Shown here in pieces: positions 25,901-34,345 of a DNA stretch of 64,000 nucleotides. Every line of letters begins with the position of its first letter. Positions within the stretch are counted from its first letter, which is position 1. Below the pieces are notes generated by a model that was not told where the DNA came from, searched no databases, and saw only the letters and a program-made list of their open reading frames with translations. Origin of the DNA: Nocardioides alkalitolerans (GTDB lineage Bacteria > Actinomycetota > Actinomycetes > Propionibacteriales > Nocardioidaceae); contig CP116227.1 in assembly GCA_038184435.1 (NCBI GenBank), positions 4,121,501-4,185,500 of the forward strand, written 5' to 3'. The position numbers and the translations under genes are program-made.

Positions 25901-27144
25901 TGGACCTGCTCCGCTTCGCCACCGCCGGCTCCGTCGACGACGGCAAGTCGACCCTCATCGGTCGCCTGCTGCTCGACTCCAAGGCCATCTTCGAGGACCA
26001 GCTCGCCGCCGTGGAGGCCACCAGCGCCTCCAAGGGCTACGACTACACCGACCTCGCGCTGCTCACCGACGGGCTTCGATCGGAGCGGGAGCAGGGCATC
26101 ACGATCGACGTGGCCTACCGCTACTTCGCGACCCCGAGCCGCAAGTTCATCATCGCGGACACCCCGGGCCACGTGCAGTACACGCGGAACATGGTCACCG
26201 GTGCCTCCACCGCCGACCTCGGCTTGGTGCTGGTCGACGCACGTCACGGGCTCACGGAGCAGTCGCGCCGCCACGCGGTGCTGCTTTCACTGCTGCGCGT
26301 GCCCCACCTCGTGCTGGCCGTCAACAAGATGGACCTCGTCGACTACTCCGCGGAGCGGTTCGAGGAGATCAAGCGCGAGTTCAGCGCCTTCGCGACGAAG
26401 CTGACCATCCCCGACCTCACGATCATCCCGATCTCGGCCCTTAAGGGCGACAACGTGGTCACGCGGTCGGCCAACATGCCTTGGTACGACGGGTCCTCGC
26501 TCCTGCACCACCTCGAGAACGTCCACGTGGCCTCCGACCGCGACCTGCGCGACGCCCGGTTCCCGGTGCAGTACGTCGTGCGTCCCAAGTCGGACGAGCA
26601 CCACGACTACCGCGGTTACGCGGGCCAGGTCGCCGGTGGCGTCTTCAAGCCCGGCGACGACGTCGTGGTGCTGCCGTCCGGCATGCCGGCGACGATCGCG
26701 GGGATCGACCTCTTCGACCGCGAGGTCGCCGAGGCCTACCCGCCCATGTCGGTGACGATCCGGCTGAACGAGGACGTCGACGTCTCCCGCGGCGACCTCA
26801 TCGCACGGCCGAACAACCAGCCCGCGGTGACCCAGGACGTCGACGCGATGGTGGCGTGGATGAGCACGACGCCCCTGCGTCCGCGTCAGAAGCTGCTCGT
26901 CAAGCACACGACGCGCACGGTCAAGGCCCTCGTGAAGGAGCTGGACTACCGCCTCGACGTCAACACGCTCCACCGCGACCTCGAGTCGGGGGAGCTCGGC
27001 GTCAACGAGATTGGCCGCGTACGTCTCCGCACGCAGCAGCCGCTCCTGCTCGACCCCTACTCGCGCAACCGCACCACCGGTGCCTTCATCCTCATCGACG
27101 AGGCGACGGGTGTGACGGTCGGCGCGGGCATGGTGAACGACTGA
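25900..27144 (+). CDS. cysN: Sulfate adenylyltransferase subunit 1 (CysN), GTPase
   Basis: A 414-residue EF-Tu-like GTPase that drives APS synthesis. G1 is GSVDDGKST (10-18), G3 DTPGHVQYTRNM and G4 NKMDL. It ends after the beta-barrel domains and lacks the C-terminal APS kinase found in mycobacterial CysNC; here that activity is supplied by the separate fusion at 19630-21324. The ATG overlaps the cysD stop by one base. Confidence 0.95.
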   Translation: MDLLRFATAGSVDDGKSTLIGRLLLDSKAIFEDQLAAVEATSASKGYDYTDLALLTDGLRSEREQGITIDVAYRYFATPSRKFIIADTPGHVQYTRNMVTGASTADLGLVLVDARHGLTEQSRRHAVLLSLLRVPHLVLAVNKMDLVDYSAERFEEIKREFSAFATKLTIPDLTIIPISALKGDNVVTRSANMPWYDGSSLLHHLENVHVASDRDLRDARFPVQYVVRPKSDEHHDYRGYAGQVAGGVFKPGDDVVVLPSGMPATIAGIDLFDREVAEAYPPMSVTIRLNEDVDVSRGDLIARPNNQPAVTQDVDAMVAWMSTTPLRPRQKLLVKHTTRTVKALVKELDYRLDVNTLHRDLESGELGVNEIGRVRLRTQQPLLLDPYSRNRTTGAFILIDEATGVTVGAGMVND

Positions 27145-27176
27145 CCGGACGACGCCCGGCGTGGGAGGCTGTGGCC

Positions 27177-27764
27177 GTGCCTGAGGACCTGCCGCCGGTC
27201 ATCGATCTCTCCCGAGCGCCCGGAGCCCGCGCTGCCTGGGGGCGCCCCGCGTGGATGGTGCTGCTCTGGGGGCTGGCGGAGCAGGTCTTCGTCACCAACG
27301 CCTTCCAGATCAGCTCGCGTCTGCGGGTGGCGGTGCTGCGCAAGTTCGGTGCCACCATCGGCGAGGGCGTGATCCTGCGTCCGGGCCTCCGCGTGCGCTT
27401 CCCGTGGAAGCTGACGATCGGCGATCGCTCGTGGATCGGGGAGGACGTCTGGCTCCACAACCAGGACGAGCTGACGATCGGCCACGACGCGGTCGTCAGC
27501 CAGGGCACCTTCATCACGACGGGTTCCCACGCCCATCGACGCGACATGGCGCTCATCACGAGGCCCGTCGTCATCGAGGCCGGGGCCTGGGTGACCGCGC
27601 GGTGCGTGGTCACGGGTGGCGTCACGATCGGGCGATCTGCGCTCGTCGGCCCCGGGACCACCGTGCAGTCGGACGTGCCGCCCAACACCATCGTGGGCAG
27701 CGGGGCCCCTCAGGTGCTGGGGGAGCGCTTCCCGGCCAAGAGGTCGGCCGCCCAGGAGCGGTAG
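27177..27764 (+). CDS. WcaF-like acetyltransferase (left-handed beta-helix)
   Basis: A 195-residue hexapeptide-repeat O-acetyltransferase like colanic-acid WcaF. Hexapeptide turns run through about residues 55-170 (IGEGVILRPG, IGDRSWIGEDVWL, IGRSALVGPGTTV); TGSHAHRRD contains the His expected for catalysis. GTG at 27177 has GGGAGG 8 bases upstream. It probably acetylates a sugar of the repeat unit in the cytoplasm. The last 55 bases overlap the end of the convergent glycosyltransferase gene. Confidence 0.85.
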   Translation: MPEDLPPVIDLSRAPGARAAWGRPAWMVLLWGLAEQVFVTNAFQISSRLRVAVLRKFGATIGEGVILRPGLRVRFPWKLTIGDRSWIGEDVWLHNQDELTIGHDAVVSQGTFITTGSHAHRRDMALITRPVVIEAGAWVTARCVVTGGVTIGRSALVGPGTTVQSDVPPNTIVGSGAPQVLGERFPAKRSAAQER

Positions 27765-28972
27765 GCCGCCACAGCCGCTGACTGGCTCAGTGTCTCCAAG
27801 GCGAAGATCGGGCCGCGCGCGCCCTTCTTCCGACCTTCGTCGCCCGCGAGGACCCGGACCCCGTCGAGCAACGCCTGGGGGTCTCCGGGCGTCACCACGA
27901 GGCCGGCACCGCTGGCCCTGACGTCGTGGGCCGCGGCGCTCTCCGCCTCCGTCGCGGCGACGACGGGTACACCGGTCGCAAAGTACGACGTCAGTTTCGA
28001 GGGCGCACACATCTCCTTTAGGCCCGGCCGCTCGTTGAGGCAGAGCACATCAGCCGCCGCCAGCACGTTCGTGAAGTCGTCGTTGCTGACCGGTGCCATG
28101 AACTCGACACGGTCCGCCCCCGCCGCCAGCTCGCCCAGCCGCTGCCGCTCGCTGCCGTCTCCCATGAGGATGACGCGCACGTCGTCCGACCGCGAGCTCG
28201 CGGCTCGTCCGGCGGCCACCACGTTCTCGAGGCCCTGCTTCGCTCCCATGTTGCCGGCGTGCAGCAGGACGGTCTGGCCGTGCCGCCACCCGAGCCGACG
28301 GCGCATCTCCTCCCGCCCGATCGTGGGCGCCGACACGTGAGTCCAGTTGCGGACCACGGTGACGTCGTCGACGGGAATGCCTGACAGCGCACTGACCGCG
28401 ACGGCCATGCGGTCGTGGATGGTGGCGACCCCGTCCGCCTGTTGGAGGGTCCACGCTTCGAGCTGACGCACCCGGGCGGCCATGCGCCCTCCGAGACCGC
28501 CGATGGACTCCACGGCGAGGCTGTAGATGTCCTGCACCTGGATGCCGCACGGTACGCCCCAGCGCTTCGCCATCCGCACGGCGGCCGACGCCGAGAGCAG
28601 CGCCGGCGTCACGGCGATGACGAGGTCCGGACGCCGGACGCGCGCGCCGTACGCCCGCGCAGCGAAGCTCAGCTCCGAGACGATCCGCGAGGTACCCGCC
28701 GGCTCGGCCGGCACGTAGTGCCGCAGGCGGCTCACGTGCACGTCCGCGTCGCGGACGTCCGCGCGCCACCCTCCGAAGCCGTCATGAACCCGCCACTGCG
28801 GGTAGTGCGGGTGTGCCGTGAGCACCTGCACGTCGTGGTCCTCCGCGAGGGCACGGGCGATACCGGCGGTGTACGGCGCGATCCCGGTCGTCTCCGGCGC
28901 ATAGTTGAGGCCGACGAGGAGTATCCGTTGGCGAGTGCGCGGAGCGGCGGAGCGATTTCTGCGGAGGTTCAC
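27710..28972 (-). CDS. Glycosyltransferase family 4 (WbuB-like)
   Basis: A 420-residue GT-B glycosyltransferase. The N-terminal domain starts ILLVGLNYAPETTGIAPYT, a signature of the WbuB/WcaI group; the C-terminal donor domain has LLHAGNMGAKQGLENVV and the E-x7-E region PGLKEMCAPSK. It adds a sugar, perhaps fucosamine-like or fucose, to the lipid-linked repeat; the donor cannot be read from sequence. GTG at 28972 overlaps the upstream stop (GTGA). Last gene of the gmd-fcl-GT-GT operon. Confidence 0.85.
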   Translation of the reverse strand: MNLRRNRSAAPRTRQRILLVGLNYAPETTGIAPYTAGIARALAEDHDVQVLTAHPHYPQWRVHDGFGGWRADVRDADVHVSRLRHYVPAEPAGTSRIVSELSFAARAYGARVRRPDLVIAVTPALLSASAAVRMAKRWGVPCGIQVQDIYSLAVESIGGLGGRMAARVRQLEAWTLQQADGVATIHDRMAVAVSALSGIPVDDVTVVRNWTHVSAPTIGREEMRRRLGWRHGQTVLLHAGNMGAKQGLENVVAAGRAASSRSDDVRVILMGDGSERQRLGELAAGADRVEFMAPVSNDDFTNVLAAADVLCLNERPGLKEMCAPSKLTSYFATGVPVVAATEAESAAAHDVRASGAGLVVTPGDPQALLDGVRVLAGDEGRKKGARGPIFALETLSQSAAVAAYRSWAADLLAGKRSPST

Positions 28973-30075
28973 GGGAGCAGCACTTCCTGGTAGATCCGCT
29001 CGAGCCGGTCGACCACGGATGCGGTGGAGAAGTGCGCGGCGATGTCGGCGCGCGATCGGCGGGAGGCCTCGGTCCACGTGGCCTCGTCACTCGTGACCCG
29101 GGTGACGGCGTTCGCCAGCTGTTCCGGCGTACCGTCCGTCACGGCAGCGGTTCCCCGCGCCCGCAGCTCGTCGCTGAGCCCGCAGTCGTCGGTGAGGATG
29201 CTGGGGACACCGGCAGCCATGGCTTCGAGGAGCGCCATCGGGAAGACCTCCCGCACGCTGGGGAGCACGTACGCCTGTGCAGACGCGAGGATCGCCGCCA
29301 CGTCCCGCGGGTCGACGGCACCGTGGCAGGCAATCCGCTCCTCCAGGCCCGACGACGAGATGAGGTCGCGCACCCTGGTGGCCTCACCCTCGTCGGGCCC
29401 GTAGAGATCGAACCGTGCCGGCGACCCGGCGGCGATCATGCGGGCGGCCATCTCCACGAAGGCCAGAGGCCGCTTGCGCTCGTGCAGCCGGGCGAGGAAC
29501 ACGATCCGGGGACGGGGCGACCAGGTCGCTGCCGTCGAGGTGACCGGGACCCCGTTGCGGATGCGGGCCACCGTTCCGCCGACGGGTCCCAGATCCTGCA
29601 GTGCCGCTTCTTCGTCGGCGGTCAGGCAGAGGTGCGCGGAGGCACGTCGGTAGGCCGGTCGGACGAACGCCGCGTCGAGGAGCCGGGCGCTGGCGCGGGC
29701 GTCTGGTCGGACCATCCCGTGGACCTGCAGGACCGTGGGCGTGGAGCGAGGCACGGCCGCCGCGCTGGGCATCTGCACGAAGTCCCGTGCGTAGTGCAGG
29801 TGCACGACATCGGCGTCACGGCCGAGGCGCCGCACGTCGGCCCACGCCCCTGGTGCCATGAGCCCGGCGAAGCCCAGGCCCGGCAGCCGAGCTGCGCGGT
29901 GTGGCCGCACCCGCACGCCGGGCACGTCTGGGTCGGCCTGTCCGTCCCAGGCCGTCACCAGCTGCACCTCGTGCCCGCGTGCGGCCAGCTCGGCGCACTG
30001 TGCACGAGCGACCGCAACGGGCCCGCCGTACGCGCCGTCGGCGCTGACGTACGTGAGGACCTGGAGGATGCGCAT
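28969..30075 (-). CDS. Glycosyltransferase family 4
   Basis: A 368-residue GT4-type retaining glycosyltransferase. The N-terminus MRILQVLTYVSADGAYGGP is a typical acceptor-domain start; the donor domain has IVFLARLHERKRPL and the nucleotide-sugar region SVREVFPMALLEAMAAGVPS with the E-x7-E glutamates. It lies 20 bases after fcl and overlaps the next GT gene by 4 bases, so all four genes of the GDP-fucose operon are probably translated together. A GDP-fucose or other GDP-sugar donor is plausible from context only. Confidence 0.85.
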   Translation of the reverse strand: MRILQVLTYVSADGAYGGPVAVARAQCAELAARGHEVQLVTAWDGQADPDVPGVRVRPHRAARLPGLGFAGLMAPGAWADVRRLGRDADVVHLHYARDFVQMPSAAAVPRSTPTVLQVHGMVRPDARASARLLDAAFVRPAYRRASAHLCLTADEEAALQDLGPVGGTVARIRNGVPVTSTAATWSPRPRIVFLARLHERKRPLAFVEMAARMIAAGSPARFDLYGPDEGEATRVRDLISSSGLEERIACHGAVDPRDVAAILASAQAYVLPSVREVFPMALLEAMAAGVPSILTDDCGLSDELRARGTAAVTDGTPEQLANAVTRVTSDEATWTEASRRSRADIAAHFSTASVVDRLERIYQEVLLP

Positions 30076-30095
30076 CGGTCAGCGGCCTGCTGCCG

Positions 30096-31070
30096 TCACC
30101 CGCGGAGCTCGCCCTGGTGGGCGCGGTACCACTTGACGGTCGACTCGAGGCCCTCGCGGAGACCGACGCGAGCGGTCCAGCCGGCGTCGTTGATGAGGGA
30201 GACGTCCATCAGCTTCTGAGGCGTGCCGTCCGGCTTGCTCGTGTCCCAGCGCACCTCGCCCTCGTAGCCCACCACCTCGGCGATGGTCTCGGCGATCTCC
30301 CTGATGGTCACGTCGCTGCCGGTGCCGACGTTCACCTGGGAGGGTCCGTCGTAGTTCTCCAGCAGGAAGAGGCAGGCCTCCGCCATGTCGTCCACGTGGA
30401 GGAACTCACGACGCGGTGAGCCCGTGCCCCAGTTCTCGACGACGTCCGCGCCGCTGCGGGCGGCCTCGTCGTAGCGGCGGATGAGCGCCGGGAGGACGTG
30501 CGAGCCGGTGGGGGAGAAGTTGTCGCCAGGGCCGTAGAGGTTCGTCGGCATCGCCGAGATCCACGGCTTCCCGTACTGGCGCCGGGCAGCCTGCACGGCC
30601 AGGATGCCGGCGATCTTGGCGATCGCGTAGGCGTCGTTGGTGGGCTCCAGGGGCCCGGTCAGGAGGTACTCCTCCTTGAGGGGCTGGGGCGCCAGCTTGG
30701 GGTAGATGCACGACGAACCGAGGAAGAGGAGCCGGTCGACGCCGTGCTCCAGGGCCGCGTCCATCACGTTGGTCTGGATCTGCAGGTTCACCGAGAGGAA
30801 CTCGACGGGGTAGGTGCTGTTGGCGAGGATGCCCCCCACCTTCGCCGCGGCGAGCGCGACGTAGATCGGCTTCTCGGTTGCGAAGAAGTCGAAGACCGCC
30901 CCGCGGTCGGTCAGGTCGAGCTCGGACGAGGTGCGCCCGACCAGGTTGGTGAAGCCGTTGCCGTCCAGCGTGCGCCAGAGGGCGCCGCCCACGAGCCCCC
31001 GGTGGCCGGCGACGTAGAACGGCGCGTCCCGGTCGAGGGGGCGCGGCGCGAACTCGACGCCGTCGCTCAC
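30096..31070 (-). CDS. fcl: GDP-L-fucose synthase
   Basis: A 324-residue SDR epimerase-reductase converting GDP-4-keto-6-deoxymannose to GDP-L-fucose with NADPH. The Rossmann motif GHRGLVG is at residues 22-28, FLGSSCIYPKLAPQP carries the catalytic Ser/Cys region and NDAYAIAKIAG the catalytic Tyr-x3-Lys. GTG at 31070 overlaps the gmd stop (GTGA). Together with gmd it completes the GDP-fucose branch. Confidence 0.93.
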   Translation of the reverse strand: MSDGVEFAPRPLDRDAPFYVAGHRGLVGGALWRTLDGNGFTNLVGRTSSELDLTDRGAVFDFFATEKPIYVALAAAKVGGILANSTYPVEFLSVNLQIQTNVMDAALEHGVDRLLFLGSSCIYPKLAPQPLKEEYLLTGPLEPTNDAYAIAKIAGILAVQAARRQYGKPWISAMPTNLYGPGDNFSPTGSHVLPALIRRYDEAARSGADVVENWGTGSPRREFLHVDDMAEACLFLLENYDGPSQVNVGTGSDVTIREIAETIAEVVGYEGEVRWDTSKPDGTPQKLMDVSLINDAGWTARVGLREGLESTVKWYRAHQGELRG

Positions 31071-32095
31071 GCGGTGCCCCACGACGGCAGCTTGACGTCG
31101 TCGATCCAGCTGCTGCCCGCGTGCTTCAGGGCCTCCATGTCGGCGTCCACCATCAGCTTGGCCAGTTCGCGTCCGTCGACGGTGGGCGTCCAGCCGAGCT
31201 TCTCCTTGGCCTTCGAGGGGTCGCCGATCAGCGCGTCCACCTCGGTCGGGCGCAGGTAGCGCTCGTCGAACTTCACGTGCTTCTCCCAGTCCAAGCCGGC
31301 CCGCTCGAAGCTGATCTCCAGGAACTCGCGCACCGTGATGCCGAGCCCGGTGGCGAGTACGAAGTCTTCGGGCTCATCGGCCTGCAGCATCCGCCACATC
31401 CCCTCGACGTACTCCGCTGCGTAACCCCAGTCACGCACCGAGTCGAGGTTGCCCATGTAGACGTAGTCCTGCTTGCCGGCTGCGATGGCGGCGACGGCGC
31501 GCGTGATCTTCCGGGTCACGAAGGTCTCGCCGCGACGGGGGGACTCGTGGTTGAAGAGGATCCCGTTGACCGCGAACATGTCGTAGGCCTCGCGGTAGTT
31601 CTTGGTGATCCAGTAGCTGTAGAGCTTCGCGGCGGCGTACGGCGAACGCGGGTAGAACGGCGTGTTCTCGTCCTGTGGAGGCGGCGTCGCGCCGTACAGC
31701 TCCGAGGAGGACGCCTGGTAGAACTTCGTGTCCACGCCCGAGAGACGCACGGCCTCGAGCAAACGGATCGAGCCCGTGCCCGTCGTGTCGGCCGTGTGCT
31801 CGGGCTCGTCGAAGGAAACGCGGACGTGCGACTGGGCCGCGAGGTTGTAGACCTCGTCCGGGTTGATCTCCGACATGAGCGTCACGAGGCGAGCGCCGTC
31901 GCTGAGGTCGCCGTAGTGGAGGAAGAGCTTGGCCTCGGGGTCGTGGGGGTCGACGTAGAGGTGGTCGATGCGCGACGTGTTGAAGGTCGAGGCGCGGCGG
32001 ATGAGGCCGTGGACTTCGTACCCCTTGGCGAGCAGGAGCTCCGCGAGGTAGGAGCCGTCCTGTCCGGTGATGCCGGTGATGAGGGCGCGCTTCAT
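31067..32095 (-). CDS. gmd: GDP-mannose 4,6-dehydratase
   Basis: A 342-residue extended SDR enzyme. GITGQDGSYLAELLL (Rossmann, from residue 8), VYNLAAQSHVRVSF, FYQASSSELYG and the catalytic YAAAKLYSYWI all match Gmd. AGGAG precedes the ATG. First gene of the minus-strand operon gmd-fcl-GT-GT (32095 to 27710). A second, shorter gmd-like gene is at 39411-40394. Confidence 0.95.
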   Translation of the reverse strand: MKRALITGITGQDGSYLAELLLAKGYEVHGLIRRASTFNTSRIDHLYVDPHDPEAKLFLHYGDLSDGARLVTLMSEINPDEVYNLAAQSHVRVSFDEPEHTADTTGTGSIRLLEAVRLSGVDTKFYQASSSELYGATPPPQDENTPFYPRSPYAAAKLYSYWITKNYREAYDMFAVNGILFNHESPRRGETFVTRKITRAVAAIAAGKQDYVYMGNLDSVRDWGYAAEYVEGMWRMLQADEPEDFVLATGLGITVREFLEISFERAGLDWEKHVKFDERYLRPTEVDALIGDPSKAKEKLGWTPTVDGRELAKLMVDADMEALKHAGSSWIDDVKLPSWGTA

Positions 32096-32276
32096 TCGAT
32101 CTCCTGATGCCTAACGCGGACTTGGCGTGACCCTCTCACAAAGTGCGCGCCTCAGAACGGGTGTTCCGTGAACCCCGGCGGTGAGGGCCGTCTCACCTGT
32201 CGCGCGGGCCTGGGGGATGGATACGCTCCCGCCGTCCCGGCAACGCGGGACGCCCGCCCAGGCAGAAGGGGGCCCC

Positions 32277-33314
32277 GTGCCCGAGGTGTCCGTCATCGTT
32301 CCCGTCAAGAACGCCGTGGCGCACCTCGCCAGCCTGCGCGAGCAGTGTGAGGGTCTGACCGGTGCGAGCGACTTGGAGGTCGTCGTGGTGGACGACGGCT
32401 CGGACGACGGTAGCTCCGAGGTCCTTCGTTCCTGGGCCGACGACAGCGCGCTCGACCTCCGCGTCATCCAGGGGAGCGGTCGCGGCGTCGCCGCCGCTCG
32501 CAACCTGGCGGTGGACGAGGCGCGCGGTGAGTACGTCTGGTTCACCGATGCCGACGACCAGTGGTCCCCGGACATCGTGTCGATCCTCCTGGCTGCGGCG
32601 CGGCGCACGGACGCGGACCTGGTGGTCGCCAACGCGCGCAAGGTCGGCGTGGATGGCGAGTACCTGGGAGAGATCTCCGACGCCCCCGAGACCGCGACCG
32701 CCACGGGCGCCGACGCCATGGATCGGCTCCTCGTCGGCACCCTCCAGGGGCACTTGTGGAACAAGTTGGTGCGCCACAGTGTGCTGGGCGCCGCTCCCTT
32801 TCCCCCCACCCGCGCTCACTCCGACCTCGGCGGGTTGCTCGGCGTGCTGTCCCGCTGCACCACCGTCGCCTTCGAGGCGCGGGAGGTCTACACCTACGTC
32901 ATCCGCCCCGGCTCGATCCTGAACAGCCGGGGCTACCGCTGGCGCGACCTGCCCGACTGCCTGGACCTCGCGCGTCAGGCGGGGCGCGGGCGGGTGGCCG
33001 AGGCATCCCTCGAGGTGTTCGCGACGAACCAGGTCGCGCTGCCCCTGTTCCACGAGAGCGTGCGCCGCCAGGCCGTGCTGGACGGCTCCGACGTGCGGGC
33101 GATGCGCGCGTACGCTCGCTCGCTCATCACCGGCCGGTCGACTCTCCGCGCGCTCCGCGGGGGGCATCGCGGCGCGGCCGCCCGCGCTGTCGGGGTGAAG
33201 GTGGCGTCGGCGCCGTACGCGGCGCTCTACCGCCGTTACCGCGTACGGCGCTACGCCGCGCTCGACGCCGCGGCCAGCGAGCGCAGCACCCGACGTCGCG
33301 AGTCGTCCACGTAG
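32277..33314 (+). CDS. Glycosyltransferase family 2
   Basis: A 345-residue GT-A glycosyltransferase. PEVSVIVPVKNAVAHLASLR opens the domain, VVVDDGSDDGS gives the nucleotide-binding Asp residues and FTDADDQWSPD the metal-binding Asp-x-Asp. GTG at 32277 has AAGGGGG about 5 bases upstream. It is a lone plus-strand gene between two minus-strand operons. Its last 64 bases overlap the end of the convergent pyruvyl transferase gene. Confidence 0.88.
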   Translation: MPEVSVIVPVKNAVAHLASLREQCEGLTGASDLEVVVVDDGSDDGSSEVLRSWADDSALDLRVIQGSGRGVAAARNLAVDEARGEYVWFTDADDQWSPDIVSILLAAARRTDADLVVANARKVGVDGEYLGEISDAPETATATGADAMDRLLVGTLQGHLWNKLVRHSVLGAAPFPPTRAHSDLGGLLGVLSRCTTVAFEAREVYTYVIRPGSILNSRGYRWRDLPDCLDLARQAGRGRVAEASLEVFATNQVALPLFHESVRRQAVLDGSDVRAMRAYARSLITGRSTLRALRGGHRGAAARAVGVKVASAPYAALYRRYRVRRYAALDAAASERSTRRRESST

Positions 33315-34345
33315 GCGTTCAACCGGGCTTCTGCTGCGTCCACGAGACCCACGATCTCCGGACCGCGATCGGCGGCGGACTCGAGGAAGGACACGATGTC
33401 CGCCGTGGGCACGCCCGCGACGTCGAACGAGATGTCGTGGATGCCCGCCGTCGCGAAGTGGGTGCGGCACTTCGACTTGGGGCTGGGCACGACCTCGGTC
33501 GGGATGGCCCCGCACTTGGCAGCGATGAGGAGCACGTGGAGCCGGTCGCTGATGACGATCTTGCACTCCGTGTAGAGGTCGCGCAGCCGACGCTCGTGCT
33601 CGAGGTCGGAGGCGTCCGTCCACTCCATGTGGTCGACGGTCGCGCCGAGGCTGCGGAACCGGTCGGCCAGTTCGGCCGATCGCTGGCGGTCCTCGTCCAC
33701 CTGGGTGGAGAGTGTGATGAGCAGGCCCGAGGTTCGCGAGAACTCGGCGACGGCCTCGAACCAGGCGTCGGGCGGGAGTGCCCGGGCCCCCCGCAGCGAG
33801 ATCGCGAGGCGGTGCGGCTCGTCCGCCTGCTCGCGCCGCGGCTCACCGAAGGCCGTGTCGGGCGTCAGGTCGCCGCACCGCATGGTGCGGTGCGAGTCGG
33901 CGTCGCGCCACATGACGGTCTGCGAGAGCAGGCAGCCCATGCGGTGCAACCACGCCGTAGGACGGTCGACGTGGGCCACCGCTCGTGGTGGGCGCACGAC
34001 CGCTGCTCCCCGCACGCGCAGCACGATGCCGATGAACAAGAAGATCAGCTCCGACTTCAGGTGCTCCCGGCCGAGCGGCACCTCACCCGGGTCGAAGACG
34101 AGCACGCGGCGACCGCGACCGAAGAGCAGCTTCTTCAGCCATGCGCGGCGCTCGCCCGCGCCGTACGTGACGTCCGCCGGCGGCAGCTCCAGCTGCTCGA
34201 CCCAGCCCGGCGTGGTGCGGCCGACGTACACATGACGGGTGGTGCCGGTCTCGAACCAGCGCAGCACACGTCGCCGGATGACAGCGTCGCCCAGGTTGCC
34301 GCTAACGCCGGTCGAGACGATGAAGAGCTCAGGCGGGTTGCCCAT
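33251..34345 (-). CDS. Polysaccharide pyruvyl transferase family protein
   Basis: A 364-residue member of the CsaB/WcaK-type family, which transfers pyruvate from PEP as a ketal onto polysaccharide sugars. NLGDAVIRRRVLRWFE near the N-terminus and ISDRLHVLLIAAKCGAIPTE near residue 280 are the family hallmarks. ATG at 34345 overlaps the FrhB-like gene stop. It is one of two such genes in this operon; the pair could act at two sites or form a heteromer. Confidence 0.85.
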   Translation of the reverse strand: MGNPPELFIVSTGVSGNLGDAVIRRRVLRWFETGTTRHVYVGRTTPGWVEQLELPPADVTYGAGERRAWLKKLLFGRGRRVLVFDPGEVPLGREHLKSELIFLFIGIVLRVRGAAVVRPPRAVAHVDRPTAWLHRMGCLLSQTVMWRDADSHRTMRCGDLTPDTAFGEPRREQADEPHRLAISLRGARALPPDAWFEAVAEFSRTSGLLITLSTQVDEDRQRSAELADRFRSLGATVDHMEWTDASDLEHERRLRDLYTECKIVISDRLHVLLIAAKCGAIPTEVVPSPKSKCRTHFATAGIHDISFDVAGVPTADIVSFLESAADRGPEIVGLVDAAEARLNAYVDDSRRRVLRSLAAASSAA

